NCBI GenBank assembly: GCA_963735085.1
Contig: CAVTJP010000002.1
Coordinates: 620,001-684,000, forward strand
Length of the DNA stretch: 64,000 bases
Direction: 5' to 3'
Source: DATJGR01 sp963735085
GTDB lineage: Bacteria > Pseudomonadota > Gammaproteobacteria > Pseudomonadales > Azotimanducaceae
The notes under the pieces are model-generated. The model saw only the letters and a list, made by a program, of their open reading frames with translations. It was not told the origin of the DNA and made no database searches. Position numbers and translations under genes: made by a program. Position 1 is the first letter of the stretch. Every line of letters starts with the position of its first letter. Shown here piece by piece: positions 17,037-25,922 of this stretch.

Positions 17037-19871
17037 TCAACCATACAGTGCATCTTCGACCAGCCGCGTCTGCTGCTGTATATGCAACGGCATATAGCCT
17101 GCCGCCGGCGCCGCAGATGCCTCGCGCCCCGCGTAAGACAGATACAAGTCTTCGCTATGGTTCAGAATTGCACGGCGCATGTGATGCTGACTGGCGTACC
17201 ACGCGCCCTGATTCATTGGCTCTTCCTGACACCAGACAACATCCTTCAGATTTTTGTACCGGGCAATCGCCTGCTCCAGTTCCTGTTCTGGAAACGGGTA
17301 GAGCTGCTCCAGGCGGACGATGGCAACATCTTCGTTTTTGTCGTCGCGACGCCGCTCTAGCAGGTCGTAGTACACCTTGCCGCTGCATAGCACCACGCGC
17401 GAGACTCGTGCCGGATCGAGTTCGTCGATCTCGCCGATCACGGGCTCGAATGTCCCGTTGGCCAGATCTTCCAATGTCGAAACAGCGAGTTTGTGGCGCA
17501 ACAGACTCTTCGGCGTGAATGCGATCAGCGGTTTGCGTAGCGGGCGGATCACCTGGCGCCTTAGCATGTGGAACATCTGCGCCGGAGTAGTCGGCACGCA
17601 CACCTGAATGTTGTGCTCCGCAGCCATCTGCAGATAGCGTTCGATGCGACCCGAAGAATGCTCCGGGCCAGCGCCTTCGTAGCCGTGCGGCAACAGTACA
17701 ACGAGCCCGCACAGGCGCATCCATTTGTGCTCGCCGCTGGTGATGAACTGATCGATGACAACCTGCGCACCGTTGGCGAAGTCACCGAACTGCGCTTCCC
17801 ACAAGACCAATGCACTCGGCATCGTAGTTGCGTAGCCATACTCGAATGCGAGTACCGCCGCTTCGGACAGCAGCGAGTCGTAGATGTCGAAGCGCGTCGT
17901 TTCAGACAGATGATTCAACGGAATATAGCGGCGGCCGTCCTTCTGGTTGAACAGCATCGCGTGGCGGTGCGAGAACGTACCGCGGCCCACGTCCTGCCCG
18001 GTCAAGCGAATCGGATGGCCTTCGTCGACCAATGTCGCGTACGCCATGATCTCCGCGTATCCCCAATTCAGCGGCAACGCACCGGCCGTCATCTTGTGGC
18101 GGTCTTCGACGAGTCGCTGCACCTGCGGATGCAGTACGAAACCGTCCGGTAGCTGTTCCATCCGCGTAGCGAGCCTGCGCAGTTCCTTCAACGGAAATCG
18201 GGTATCCGCCGGTGTGGTCCAGTGGTGACCGAGATACGGAGTCCAGTCGACAAACAGTCCGGTGTTGGGTTTGGACACGAGACTCAGTGCAACGTGCTCA
18301 TCCGAATCGAGGGCGTCCCGATAAGTGTCGACCATCTGATCGGCGGCCTGTTGCGAGATCGTGCCGTCGGCAACGAGCTTCTCCGCGTAAATCGTCCGTG
18401 TCGTCGGTTGCTTGCGAATCCGCTGATACATCAGCGGTTGCGTCGTCATCGGCTCTTCGGCTTCATTGTGGCCGCGCCGACGATAGCCGACCAGATCGAT
18501 GACGACGTCTTTGCGGAACTGCATCCGATAATCCACCGCCACCTGGGTAACGAACAGCACCTCTTCGGGGTCGTCACCGTTCACATGAAAGATCGGCGCC
18601 TGCACCATGCGCGCAACCTCGGTGCAGTATTCGGTCGAGCGCGCGTCATCCTGACGGCTGGTGGTGAAGCCGATCTGATTGTTGATGATGACGTGGATCG
18701 TGCCACCGGTCTTGAAGCCGCGCGTTTGCGACATCTGGAACGTTTCCATCACGACACCCTGCCCGGCGAATGCCGCATCGCCGTGAATCAGGATTGGCAC
18801 CACGAGGTTACCGGTATAGTCGGTGCGACGGTCCTGGCGCGCCCGAACTGAACCCTCGGCAACCGAACCGACGATCTCCAGGTGCGAAGGGTTGAATGCC
18901 AGCGCGAGGTGAATCTCGCCGCCCGGTGTCATCACGTTCGACGAAAAACCCTGGTGGTATTTCACATCGCCCGATACCTGCGTCGCGGGGAGCTTGCCTT
19001 CGAATTCGTCGAACAAGTCACGCGGGTGCTTGCCGAGAATGTTAACGAGTACGTTGAGGCGCCCGCGGTGCGCCATCGCGATGACCATTTCCACGACACC
19101 GTGCGAGCCCGCCCGCTGAATAGCCTCATGCAGCATCGGAATCAGACTGTCGCCGCCTTCCAGCCCGAATCGCTTCGTACCGGGAAATTTGTTCTGCAGA
19201 TAACGCTCGAGCCCTTCAGCCGCCGTCAGGCGCTCGAGGATCATCAGCTTGACGTCATCGCCGTATTCCGGATGACAGCGCACACTTTCCAGACGCTGCT
19301 GCACCCACAACTGTTCAGCGGTATCGACGATGTGCATGTATTCGGCGCCGACACTGCCGCAATAGGTATGTTCCAGCGCCGCGACGATGTCGCGTAATGT
19401 CGCCTTATCCGCGCCATAGAAGAACGAACCGGTCTGAAACACCGTATCCAGATCGGCCGCCGATAGATGATGATATGCGAGGTCGAGTATCGGTGTCGGC
19501 GGCCGTTCCATCATGCCCAACGGATCAATGCTGGCGCGCTTGTGGCCGCGATGGCGGTACGCGAAGATCAACTCCGTCACGCGCATCTGCTTGCGTTCGT
19601 GCTCGTTCGCAACGTCGGTTGCCACCGACGCGGGCCGCGCGCGCAACTTGTTTCGGCCGATCAACTCGAAGTGCCGGATCACTGTGCTGTGCGGCACGTC
19701 GGATGCGATCACGCCGTCAACCTTCGGAAGTTTCTCGAAGTACGTGCGCCATTCGGGCGGCACGCCGTTCGGGTTCTCGAGGTAGCTTTCGTAGAGCGAT
19801 TCGATATAGGCGACGTTGCCCCCCGCCAGATGCGAGGTCTTCTGCATGTGCTCCAAAAAGGATTCCGACAT
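17037..19871 (-). CDS. sucA: 2-oxoglutarate dehydrogenase E1
   Basis: Thiamine-diphosphate decarboxylase subunit of the 2-oxoglutarate dehydrogenase complex. The 944-residue length is normal. The N-terminal segment SFLEHMQKTSHLAGGNVAYI matches the E1o docking region. Further motifs are EGGDSLIPMLHEAI, the AMAHRGRLNVLVNILGK block, the TPP site near GDAAFAGQGVVMET and NNQIGFTT, and LPHGYEGAGPEHSSGRIER in the C-terminal half. It follows sdhB after 118 bp, so sdh and suc may be one long transcript. Confidence 0.96.
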   Translation of the reverse strand: MSESFLEHMQKTSHLAGGNVAYIESLYESYLENPNGVPPEWRTYFEKLPKVDGVIASDVPHSTVIRHFELIGRNKLRARPASVATDVANEHERKQMRVTELIFAYRHRGHKRASIDPLGMMERPPTPILDLAYHHLSAADLDTVFQTGSFFYGADKATLRDIVAALEHTYCGSVGAEYMHIVDTAEQLWVQQRLESVRCHPEYGDDVKLMILERLTAAEGLERYLQNKFPGTKRFGLEGGDSLIPMLHEAIQRAGSHGVVEMVIAMAHRGRLNVLVNILGKHPRDLFDEFEGKLPATQVSGDVKYHQGFSSNVMTPGGEIHLALAFNPSHLEIVGSVAEGSVRARQDRRTDYTGNLVVPILIHGDAAFAGQGVVMETFQMSQTRGFKTGGTIHVIINNQIGFTTSRQDDARSTEYCTEVARMVQAPIFHVNGDDPEEVLFVTQVAVDYRMQFRKDVVIDLVGYRRRGHNEAEEPMTTQPLMYQRIRKQPTTRTIYAEKLVADGTISQQAADQMVDTYRDALDSDEHVALSLVSKPNTGLFVDWTPYLGHHWTTPADTRFPLKELRRLATRMEQLPDGFVLHPQVQRLVEDRHKMTAGALPLNWGYAEIMAYATLVDEGHPIRLTGQDVGRGTFSHRHAMLFNQKDGRRYIPLNHLSETTRFDIYDSLLSEAAVLAFEYGYATTMPSALVLWEAQFGDFANGAQVVIDQFITSGEHKWMRLCGLVVLLPHGYEGAGPEHSSGRIERYLQMAAEHNIQVCVPTTPAQMFHMLRRQVIRPLRKPLIAFTPKSLLRHKLAVSTLEDLANGTFEPVIGEIDELDPARVSRVVLCSGKVYYDLLERRRDDKNEDVAIVRLEQLYPFPEQELEQAIARYKNLKDVVWCQEEPMNQGAWYASQHHMRRAILNHSEDLYLSYAGREASAAPAAGYMPLHIQQQTRLVEDALYG

Positions 19872-19989
19872 CCGTTCGTTGTCCGTATCGTCGAGGGTTA
19901 TCCGTCAGCAGCGAAGCTTAGCAGGTCGCGCCACAGTGAGCCTGCGTTGCAGCGCGGCAAACTCCGCCCAGGTGGAGTTTGTCGGCGCC

Positions 19990-20694
19990 TCAGGTGCCCT
20001 GCTGCAATAGCATCGAGCGGATTCGGCCGATCGCCCGCTCCGGCTTGAGCCCTTTCGGGCAGACCGCGACGCAATTCATGATGCCGCGACAGCGAAACAG
20101 ACTGAACGGATCATCGAGGTCTGCGAGGCGCTCCGCAGTTGCGGTATCGCGACTGTCGGCGATGAATCGGTACGACTGCAGCAATCCCGCCGGACCGATG
20201 AACTTGTCAGGATTCCACCAGAATGACGGACACGCGGTCGAACAGCACGCGCACAGAATGCACTCGTACAGTCCATCCAGTTTGGCCCGGTCTTCAATTG
20301 ACTGCAGCCGCTCCTGCGCCGGCGGCGGCTGATCGTTGATCAGGTACGGCTTGATCTTTTCGTACTGCCGGTAGAACTGGCTCATGTCGATGACCAGATC
20401 GCGAATGACCGGCAGGCCCGGCAGCGGGCGCAGCACCAGTTTGTTCCGTTTGGCCACCTCCGATACCGGCGTGATACACGCGAGCCCGTTCTTGCCGTTC
20501 ATGTTGACGCCGTCCGAACCGCAGACGCCTTCCCGGCATGAACGCCGGTACGTCAGCGATGGATCCTGCGTTTTCAGCAGTTCCATCACATCGAGCACCA
20601 TCAGGTCTTTGCCGGCCGGCAGCTCGATGGAGTAATCCTGCATTCGCGGGACTTCGTCGGTCTCGGGGTTGTATCGGTACACACTGACTTTCAT
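19990..20694 (-). CDS. sdhB: Succinate dehydrogenase iron-sulfur subunit
   Basis: Electron-transfer subunit of complex II with 2Fe-2S, 4Fe-4S and 3Fe-4S clusters. The 234-residue protein shows the plant-ferredoxin cysteines in SCREGVCGSDGVNMNG with a later Cys in GLACIT, then CILCACCSTACPSFWW and CRGIMNCVAVCPKGL. It is 50 bp downstream of sdhA. That gap carries a degenerate CTGCTG/CTACTAGC run that could cause slipped alignment but has no obvious role. Confidence 0.96.
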   Translation of the reverse strand: MKVSVYRYNPETDEVPRMQDYSIELPAGKDLMVLDVMELLKTQDPSLTYRRSCREGVCGSDGVNMNGKNGLACITPVSEVAKRNKLVLRPLPGLPVIRDLVIDMSQFYRQYEKIKPYLINDQPPPAQERLQSIEDRAKLDGLYECILCACCSTACPSFWWNPDKFIGPAGLLQSYRFIADSRDTATAERLADLDDPFSLFRCRGIMNCVAVCPKGLKPERAIGRIRSMLLQQGT

Positions 20695-20744
20695 GGCGCG
20701 CTCTTTTCTGCTGCTATCTGCTATTGGCTACTAGCTGCTGTTGG

Positions 20745-22517
20745 TTAATAGTGGCGAATGGTCGGTTGCATGGTCTCGACCTGTTTGGGCGCGAAGTTCA
20801 CCGCGCGCTTGGCAACGCTCTTGTCGTGCGGGAAATACAGCGAGTGACACAACCAGTTGTCGTCGTCGCGGTCCTGATAATCGTCGCGTGCGTGCGCGCC
20901 ACGGCTCTCCCGACGTGCTTCGGCGGTAATCGCCGTTGCTTCGGCTACTTCGAGCAGGTTGTCGAGTTCCAACGCTTCCATTCGCGCGGTATTGAATGCG
21001 TTGCTCTTGTCCTCCAGATGCGCGGCGGCGATCCGCTCGCGCAGTTGGGCAATCGCGACGATACCTTTCTTCATGTGTTCTTCGGTCCGAAATACGCCGA
21101 AGCTGTTCTGCATCGTCGTCTGCAATTCGATCTTCAGCGCGGCGACAGATTCACCGCCTTTCGATTCGTTCCATCGATTCATGCGTCGCAACGCGCCTTC
21201 GATGTCGCTGTCGCTGGCACTGCGGTGGCTGACACCCTGACGTAACACTTCTTCAATATGCAGCCCGGCTGCACGGCCGAACACGATCAGGTCGAGCAGC
21301 GAATTGCCGCCCAGTCGATTGGCGCCGTGAACCGAAACGCAGGCGACCTCGCCCGCCGCGTACAAACCGTCGACCGGACGATCGTTGCCCGCCGAGTCCT
21401 GCGTCAACGCCTGTCCGGATACGCTGGTTGGAATGCCGCCCATCATGTAGTGGCAGGTCGGCACCACCGGAATCGGCTCCTTGGTGGCATCGACGTGGGC
21501 GAACGTCTTAGATAGTTCGACGATTCCAGGCAAGCGGCTGTGCAGCACTTCGGAGCCGAGGTGGTCCACCTTCAGCAGCACGTGGTCGCCATTCGGGCCG
21601 CAACCCCGGCCGTCGAGAATTTCGAGCACCATCGAGCGCGCCACGACATCGCGGCCGGCAAGATCCTTCGCCGTCGGCGCGTAGCGCTCCATGAATCGTT
21701 CGCCGTCCTTGTTGATCAGATAGCCGCCTTCGCCGCGGCAGCCTTCGGTGACCAGCACACCTGCACCGGCGATACCGGTTGGATGAAACTGCCACATCTC
21801 GATGTCCTGTACCGGCAATCCAGCGCGCAGTGCCATGCCGACGCCATCACCCGTGTTCATCAGCGCATTCGTCGTTGATGAGTAAATCCGCCCGGCGCCG
21901 CCGGTCGCGAACACCGTTGCTTTCGATTCGACGTACACTACTTCGCCCGATTCGATTTCGATCGCAATGACGCCGACGATGTGACCATCCTGGTTCGCCA
22001 CCAGATCCACGGCGAACCATTCGTTCAGGAACGTCGTCTTCGCGTGCAGGTTCGCCTGATACAGCGTATGCAGCAGTGCGTGGCCGGTGCGATCCGCAGC
22101 GGCACACGTTCGGGCGGCTTGTCCGCCTTTGCCAAAGTCCTTCGACTGCCCACCGAATGGGCGCTGATAAATGCGGCCCGACTCGGTTCTGGAGAACGGC
22201 AAGCCAAGATGTTCCATCTCGTACACGGCCTGCGGACCGACGCTGCACATGTATTCGATCGCGTCCTGGTCGCCGATGTAGTCGGACCCTTTGACGGTGT
22301 CGTACATATGCCAGCGCCAATCGTCATTTGGATCGTCGCTGGCGATCGCACAAGTAATGCCGCCTTGCGCCGATACCGTGTGCGAGCGAGTCGGAAACAC
22401 TTTGCTGATCACCGCGGTCTTCAATCCGGACTGTGCCAACTGCAGCGCCGCGCGCATACCGGCACCGCCGCCGCCAACGATGACGCCGTCGAACTCTATT
22501 CTGCGAATACTGGGCAT
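20745..22517 (-). CDS. sdhA: Succinate dehydrogenase flavoprotein subunit
   Basis: Catalytic subunit of complex II with covalent FAD. The 590-residue protein has the dinucleotide motif VIVGGGGAGMRAALQLA and the histidine that links FAD in RSHTVSAQGG. The active-site loop is YMMGGIPTSVSGQAL, and HGANRLGGNSLLDLIVFGR precedes the helical C-terminal domain. The start directly follows sdhD by 3 bp. Confidence 0.97.
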   Translation of the reverse strand: MPSIRRIEFDGVIVGGGGAGMRAALQLAQSGLKTAVISKVFPTRSHTVSAQGGITCAIASDDPNDDWRWHMYDTVKGSDYIGDQDAIEYMCSVGPQAVYEMEHLGLPFSRTESGRIYQRPFGGQSKDFGKGGQAARTCAAADRTGHALLHTLYQANLHAKTTFLNEWFAVDLVANQDGHIVGVIAIEIESGEVVYVESKATVFATGGAGRIYSSTTNALMNTGDGVGMALRAGLPVQDIEMWQFHPTGIAGAGVLVTEGCRGEGGYLINKDGERFMERYAPTAKDLAGRDVVARSMVLEILDGRGCGPNGDHVLLKVDHLGSEVLHSRLPGIVELSKTFAHVDATKEPIPVVPTCHYMMGGIPTSVSGQALTQDSAGNDRPVDGLYAAGEVACVSVHGANRLGGNSLLDLIVFGRAAGLHIEEVLRQGVSHRSASDSDIEGALRRMNRWNESKGGESVAALKIELQTTMQNSFGVFRTEEHMKKGIVAIAQLRERIAAAHLEDKSNAFNTARMEALELDNLLEVAEATAITAEARRESRGAHARDDYQDRDDDNWLCHSLYFPHDKSVAKRAVNFAPKQVETMQPTIRHY

Positions 22518-22520
22518 CGA

Positions 22521-22907
22521 TCAGAATCTCCAGAAAATCTGCAGCGCCCACAACACGTAGACGAACAGAATCGACAGACAGCCAAACTGGTAAATGATGC
22601 GTAGCGTGGTTGCGTGCGCGCCGAAATAGTGCGCGCGCACGTAGTCGGTGCCAACAGTCCACATACCGATCCACGCGTGCGCGGCGATAGCGAACACCGT
22701 GAGCGTGGAGAACATTTTCATCGGCAGCGTGGCAAAGAAACCACTCAAGGTCTCGAAGCTCACGTGCGGGTTGGCGAGAAAGAACACCGCGAGGCACACC
22801 ACGTACAGCGCAATGATCACGGCCGAGATGCGCTGCACGACAAAATCGGAGAGTCCGCTGCGGCCAAAACTGGTGACGTTGGTGACCATGTTCGTTACCA
22901 CAGCCAC
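22521..22907 (-). CDS. sdhD: Succinate dehydrogenase membrane anchor subunit SdhD
   Basis: Small membrane anchor of complex II, 128 residues with three predicted helices (about 28-48, 60-83 and 100-122). AAHAWIGMWTVGTDYVRAH holds the helix-II histidine expected to contact haem b and the Asp-Tyr pair near the quinone site. The reading frame overlaps sdhC by 13 bases. A later start at a downstream Met would remove the overlap, but the first start is kept here. Confidence 0.9.
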   Translation of the reverse strand: MAVVTNMVTNVTSFGRSGLSDFVVQRISAVIIALYVVCLAVFFLANPHVSFETLSGFFATLPMKMFSTLTVFAIAAHAWIGMWTVGTDYVRAHYFGAHATTLRIIYQFGCLSILFVYVLWALQIFWRF

Positions 22908-23269
22908 GCCGCGGCGAGCACGATCAACACCGCCGAGATCACAAATGTCAGCTGCGCAGCAAGGCGGCCACCTTCTTTCGTATCACCCACCTCGAAATCG
23001 AGAAACAGATGTTTGATGCCAGCGACGAAGTGATAGATCAGTGTCGCAACGATTGCGATCAGCAACAGCTTAGCCAGAGGTTGCCCCAGCAGCGCGCGCG
23101 CGTCTTCGAGCCCCTGCGCCGACGTCAGCGACAGATCGAGCAGGTACAGCAGAAACGCGATACCAACGAACAACAGCATGCCGGTGATTCGGTGGAGGAT
23201 CGACGACATCGCGGGCAGCGGCCACCGGAACTGCGTCAGCGAAAGATAGACAGGGCGATTCGTATTCAT
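22895..23269 (-). CDS. sdhC: Succinate dehydrogenase cytochrome b556 subunit SdhC
   Basis: Cytochrome b subunit of complex II. Start at ATG 23269 (MNTNRPVYLSLTQFRWPLPA), giving 124 residues. The longer open frame upstream only reads through a tandem repeat. Motifs: SILHRITGMLLFVG at the first helix, with the serine and arginine of the quinone site, and HFVAGIKHLFLDFEVG with the haem-ligand histidine. First gene of the TCA block. Confidence 0.92.
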   Translation of the reverse strand: MNTNRPVYLSLTQFRWPLPAMSSILHRITGMLLFVGIAFLLYLLDLSLTSAQGLEDARALLGQPLAKLLLIAIVATLIYHFVAGIKHLFLDFEVGDTKEGGRLAAQLTFVISAVLIVLAAAWLW

Positions 23270-23271
23270 GC

Positions 23272-23342
23272 CTTCAACCCAATGATCAACCTGATGTTCA
23301 ACCCAATGTTGCCGAAACCGATATTGCCGAAGCCAATGTTGC
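23272..23342 (-). repeat. 12/15-bp tandem repeat in the sdhC leader
   Basis: Immediately upstream of the sdhC start the plus strand reads three 12-base units (CTTCAACCCAAT, GATCAACCTGAT, GTTCAACCCAAT; 23272-23307). Two 15-base units follow (GTTGCCGAAACCGAT, ATTGCCGAAGCCAAT; 23308-23337) and a partial unit. Read in the sdhC direction it would encode NIGFGNIGFGNIGL. It sits where the ribosome-binding region of sdhC should be. Confidence 0.8.
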
Positions 23343-23613
23343 GACCGCAGGAAGCCCCATGTTCGCACGCCGTGTCGCAAATCGATGTAGGTTGTCCCCG
23401 TGCGAATCTTGTGAGGTGCGACGGTCCCGGCGCCGACCGCAATGATAGTCGATGGTCGGTCAACCGACAACGAAGTCGCAAAGCGAAACGCGGTGCGACC
23501 ACACCACCCATACAGCACGCACGCCGCTTCATTGACATCGAAGCGCAGCAATCTATAGTCTGATTCGCTTGCCTATTTCTCCCGCACCATCTGCGGCAAC
23601 AAGGAGCCACCCC
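23343..23613. promoter_or_regulatory. Divergent sdhC/gltA control region
   Basis: About 270 bp without a convincing gene separate the sdhC leader from gltA, so promoters of both TCA transcripts must lie here. A perfect dyad GTCGGT-CA-ACCGAC is at 23455-23468. The gltA Shine-Dalgarno AAGGAG ends seven bases before its ATG. The regulator is unknown. Confidence 0.55.
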
Positions 23614-24903
23614 ATGGCGGATACGACCGTGCGCCTGTCGATCAACGGCGCGGCTAAGCCAATCGACCTGCCTGTGTTGAGCGGGACGCTGGGACCGGAT
23701 GTCATCGACATTGCGCAACTCGCCCCCGCAGGCCTGTTTACATTCGACCCCGGCTTCGTCTCAACCGCATCGTGCGAATCGGCGATCACCTACATCGACG
23801 GCGATGCCGGCGTGCTGCTGTACCGTGGTTATCCGATCGAACAACTCGCCGAAAGTTCCGATCATCTCGAAGTGTGCTATCTGCTGTTGAACGGTGAACT
23901 GCCCAGCGCCAAAGAGAAAGCCGAATTCGACCGCACCATCACCAACCACACGATGGTGCATGAACAGCTGCGCAACCTGTTCAGCGGCTTTCGTCGCGAC
24001 GCCCATCCGATGGCAATTCTATGCGGCGTGACCGGCGCGTTGGCGGCGTTCTACCACGACTCGCTCGACATCGATGACCCCGACCATCGGAAAATCACCG
24101 CGCACCGGCTGATTGCGAAAATGCCGACCCTGGCGGCGATGAGCTACAAGTACTCGGTGGGCCAGCCGTTCATGTACCCGCGCAACGATCTGGGCTATGC
24201 AGCGAATTTTCTGCGGATGATGTTCGGTACGCCGTGTGAGGAGTACGAGGTCAACCCAATCATCGCCAGGGCAATGGATCGCATTTTTCTGCTGCACGCG
24301 GACCACGAGCAGAACGCATCCACATCGACGGTGCGTCTGGCTGGTTCGACGGGCGCAAATCCATTCGCCTGCATCGCCGCCGGCATCGCCGCGCTGTGGG
24401 GTCCGGCGCACGGCGGTGCAAACGAAGCGGTGCTGAGCATGCTGCGCGAGATCGGCGACATCAAGAATGTCGACAAATTCGTCAGCCGCGCGAAGGACAA
24501 GAACGATTCGTTCCGGCTGATGGGCTTCGGTCATCGCGTTTACAAGAATTACGATCCACGGGCGAAAGTGATGCAGCAGACCTGCAACGAGGTTCTCGCA
24601 GAACTCGGTGTAGCGAAGGATCCGCTGCTGCAGATTGCGCAGCGGCTCGAGAAGATTGCGCTCGAAGACGACTACTTCATCGAGAAGCGCTTGTATCCAA
24701 ACGTCGACTTCTACTCCGGCATCATCCTGAAGGCGATCGGCATTCCGACCGAGATGTTCACCGTGATCTTCGCAACGGGTCGCACGCCGGGTTGGATCGC
24801 GCACTGGTGCGAGATGGTCAGCAACAAGTACAAGATCGGTCGACCGCGCCAGTTGTACACCGGACCAACGCGTCGCGACTTCGTCGGCGTCGGGCAACGC
24901 TGA
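23614..24903 (+). CDS. gltA: Citrate synthase
   Basis: Condenses acetyl-CoA and oxaloacetate at the entry of the TCA cycle. ATG 23614 is chosen because AAGGAG lies seven bases upstream; the open frame to 23569 lacks family sequence. The 429-residue length fits the hexameric Gram-negative type that NADH inhibits. Catalytic region: LLHADHEQNASTSTVRLAGS and WGPAHGGANEAVLSML (histidines), then LMGFGHRVYKNYDPRAK. It faces away from sdhC, so the two halves of the cycle share one control region. Confidence 0.96.
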   Translation: MADTTVRLSINGAAKPIDLPVLSGTLGPDVIDIAQLAPAGLFTFDPGFVSTASCESAITYIDGDAGVLLYRGYPIEQLAESSDHLEVCYLLLNGELPSAKEKAEFDRTITNHTMVHEQLRNLFSGFRRDAHPMAILCGVTGALAAFYHDSLDIDDPDHRKITAHRLIAKMPTLAAMSYKYSVGQPFMYPRNDLGYAANFLRMMFGTPCEEYEVNPIIARAMDRIFLLHADHEQNASTSTVRLAGSTGANPFACIAAGIAALWGPAHGGANEAVLSMLREIGDIKNVDKFVSRAKDKNDSFRLMGFGHRVYKNYDPRAKVMQQTCNEVLAELGVAKDPLLQIAQRLEKIALEDDYFIEKRLYPNVDFYSGIILKAIGIPTEMFTVIFATGRTPGWIAHWCEMVSNKYKIGRPRQLYTGPTRRDFVGVGQR

Positions 24904-24933
24904 AGGTTTAGTCGCTTTCAGTCATGGGCGCTT

Positions 24934-24959
24934 AGCAGGCCGTTTATCAACGGCCTGTT
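24934..24959. terminator. Bidirectional hairpin between gltA and a convergent gene
   Basis: CAGGCCGTT (24936-24944) and AACGGCCTG (24949-24957) form a perfect nine-base-pair stem with a TATC loop, extended by two weaker pairs. It overlaps the stop codon of the leftward gene and lies 30 bp after gltA, so it can end both transcripts. The fimV-end hairpin has nearly the same sequence. Confidence 0.65.
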
Positions 24960-25851
24960 AGCGGCGCAAGCGCTCGATCAGGCTCGACGTGTCCATGCGA
25001 CCACCGCCCGAGGCCTGCACGTCTGCGTAGAACTGATCCACCAGTGCGGTGAGTGGCAGCCGCGCGCCGAGGCGGCGGCCCGCCGCAAGCGCCATGCCGA
25101 GGTCCTTGCGCATCCAGTCGACGGCAAAACCGAAATCGAACTCGCGCTTCGCCATCGTCGCGGAGCGGTTCTCCATCTGCCACGACTGCGCGGCGCCTTT
25201 GGAGATCACGTCAACGACCGAAACCACATCGAGGCCCGCCTGCTCGGCGAAGTGCAAGCCCTCGGCGAGCCCCTGCAGAACACCGGCAATACAGATCTGG
25301 TTGACCATCTTGGTCAGTTGACCGCTGCCGCATGGCCCCATCAGCCGCACCGATTTCGCGTAACAGCCCAGGATATGTTCGACACTCCGGTAGGTATCCG
25401 CGGCACCCCCGACCATGACCGTTAGCTGCCCGCGTTGTGCACCTGCTTCGCCGCCCGACACGGGCGCATCGAGAAATCCGGCACCCTGGTGTTCTGCGGC
25501 CTCCCCCAGTTCGCGCGCGAGCTCGGCCGACGCGGTGGTGTGATCCACGAGCACAGACCCGCGACGCAGACCGCCCACCGCGCCGTGTTCTCCATACACG
25601 ACACTGCGCACATCATCGTCGTTGCCAACGCACATGAACACCACATCGGCGCCCTGAGCCGCCAGTGCCGGCGTATCGCACACCTCACCTGCGTGTTCGG
25701 CCGCCCACGCGGCGGCGCGCGACGCGGTTCGGTTGTAGACGCGCGTGCGATATCCCTTTCCAGCCAGATGGCCGGCCATCGGATAACCCATCACACCCAG
25801 GCCGATGAAGGCGACGACGGTATCGGTCGGTTGCGGCATCGAATAATCCAC
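24958..25851 (-). CDS. 3-hydroxyisobutyrate dehydrogenase-family NAD(P)-dependent oxidoreductase
   Basis: Beta-hydroxyacid dehydrogenase of 297 residues. The Rossmann motif FIGLGVMGYPMAGHLAGKGY is followed by the substrate motif FLDAPVSGGEAGAQ and the catalytic lysine in GQLTKMVNQI. The all-alpha C-terminal domain completes the fold. The family includes 3-hydroxyisobutyrate dehydrogenase and tartronate semialdehyde reductase; the sequence alone does not decide the substrate. It is convergent with gltA and 71 bp upstream-adjacent to an acyl-CoA ligase on the same strand, which could hint at a branched-chain or acyl-CoA pathway. Confidence 0.85.
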   Translation of the reverse strand: MDYSMPQPTDTVVAFIGLGVMGYPMAGHLAGKGYRTRVYNRTASRAAAWAAEHAGEVCDTPALAAQGADVVFMCVGNDDDVRSVVYGEHGAVGGLRRGSVLVDHTTASAELARELGEAAEHQGAGFLDAPVSGGEAGAQRGQLTVMVGGAADTYRSVEHILGCYAKSVRLMGPCGSGQLTKMVNQICIAGVLQGLAEGLHFAEQAGLDVVSVVDVISKGAAQSWQMENRSATMAKREFDFGFAVDWMRKDLGMALAAGRRLGARLPLTALVDQFYADVQASGGGRMDTSSLIERLRR

Positions 25852-25922
25852 TGCAATAGAGTTCGCGGACAGAGTACACGCCGAACGCGGAAAGAAAAGG
25901 ATGCGCGCGGATCAATGACCGT

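Noticed and set aside
16196..17518. 440-codon plus-strand frame across sucB and sucA
   Set aside because: Low-complexity Ser/Arg/Ala composition and it crosses the junction of two certain genes.
23266..23342. NIGFG-type pentapeptide protein reminiscent of mycobacterial repeat proteins
   Set aside because: The open frame has no start supported by a ribosome-binding site and lies in the sdhC leader. The DNA repeat is real, but a protein is not supported.
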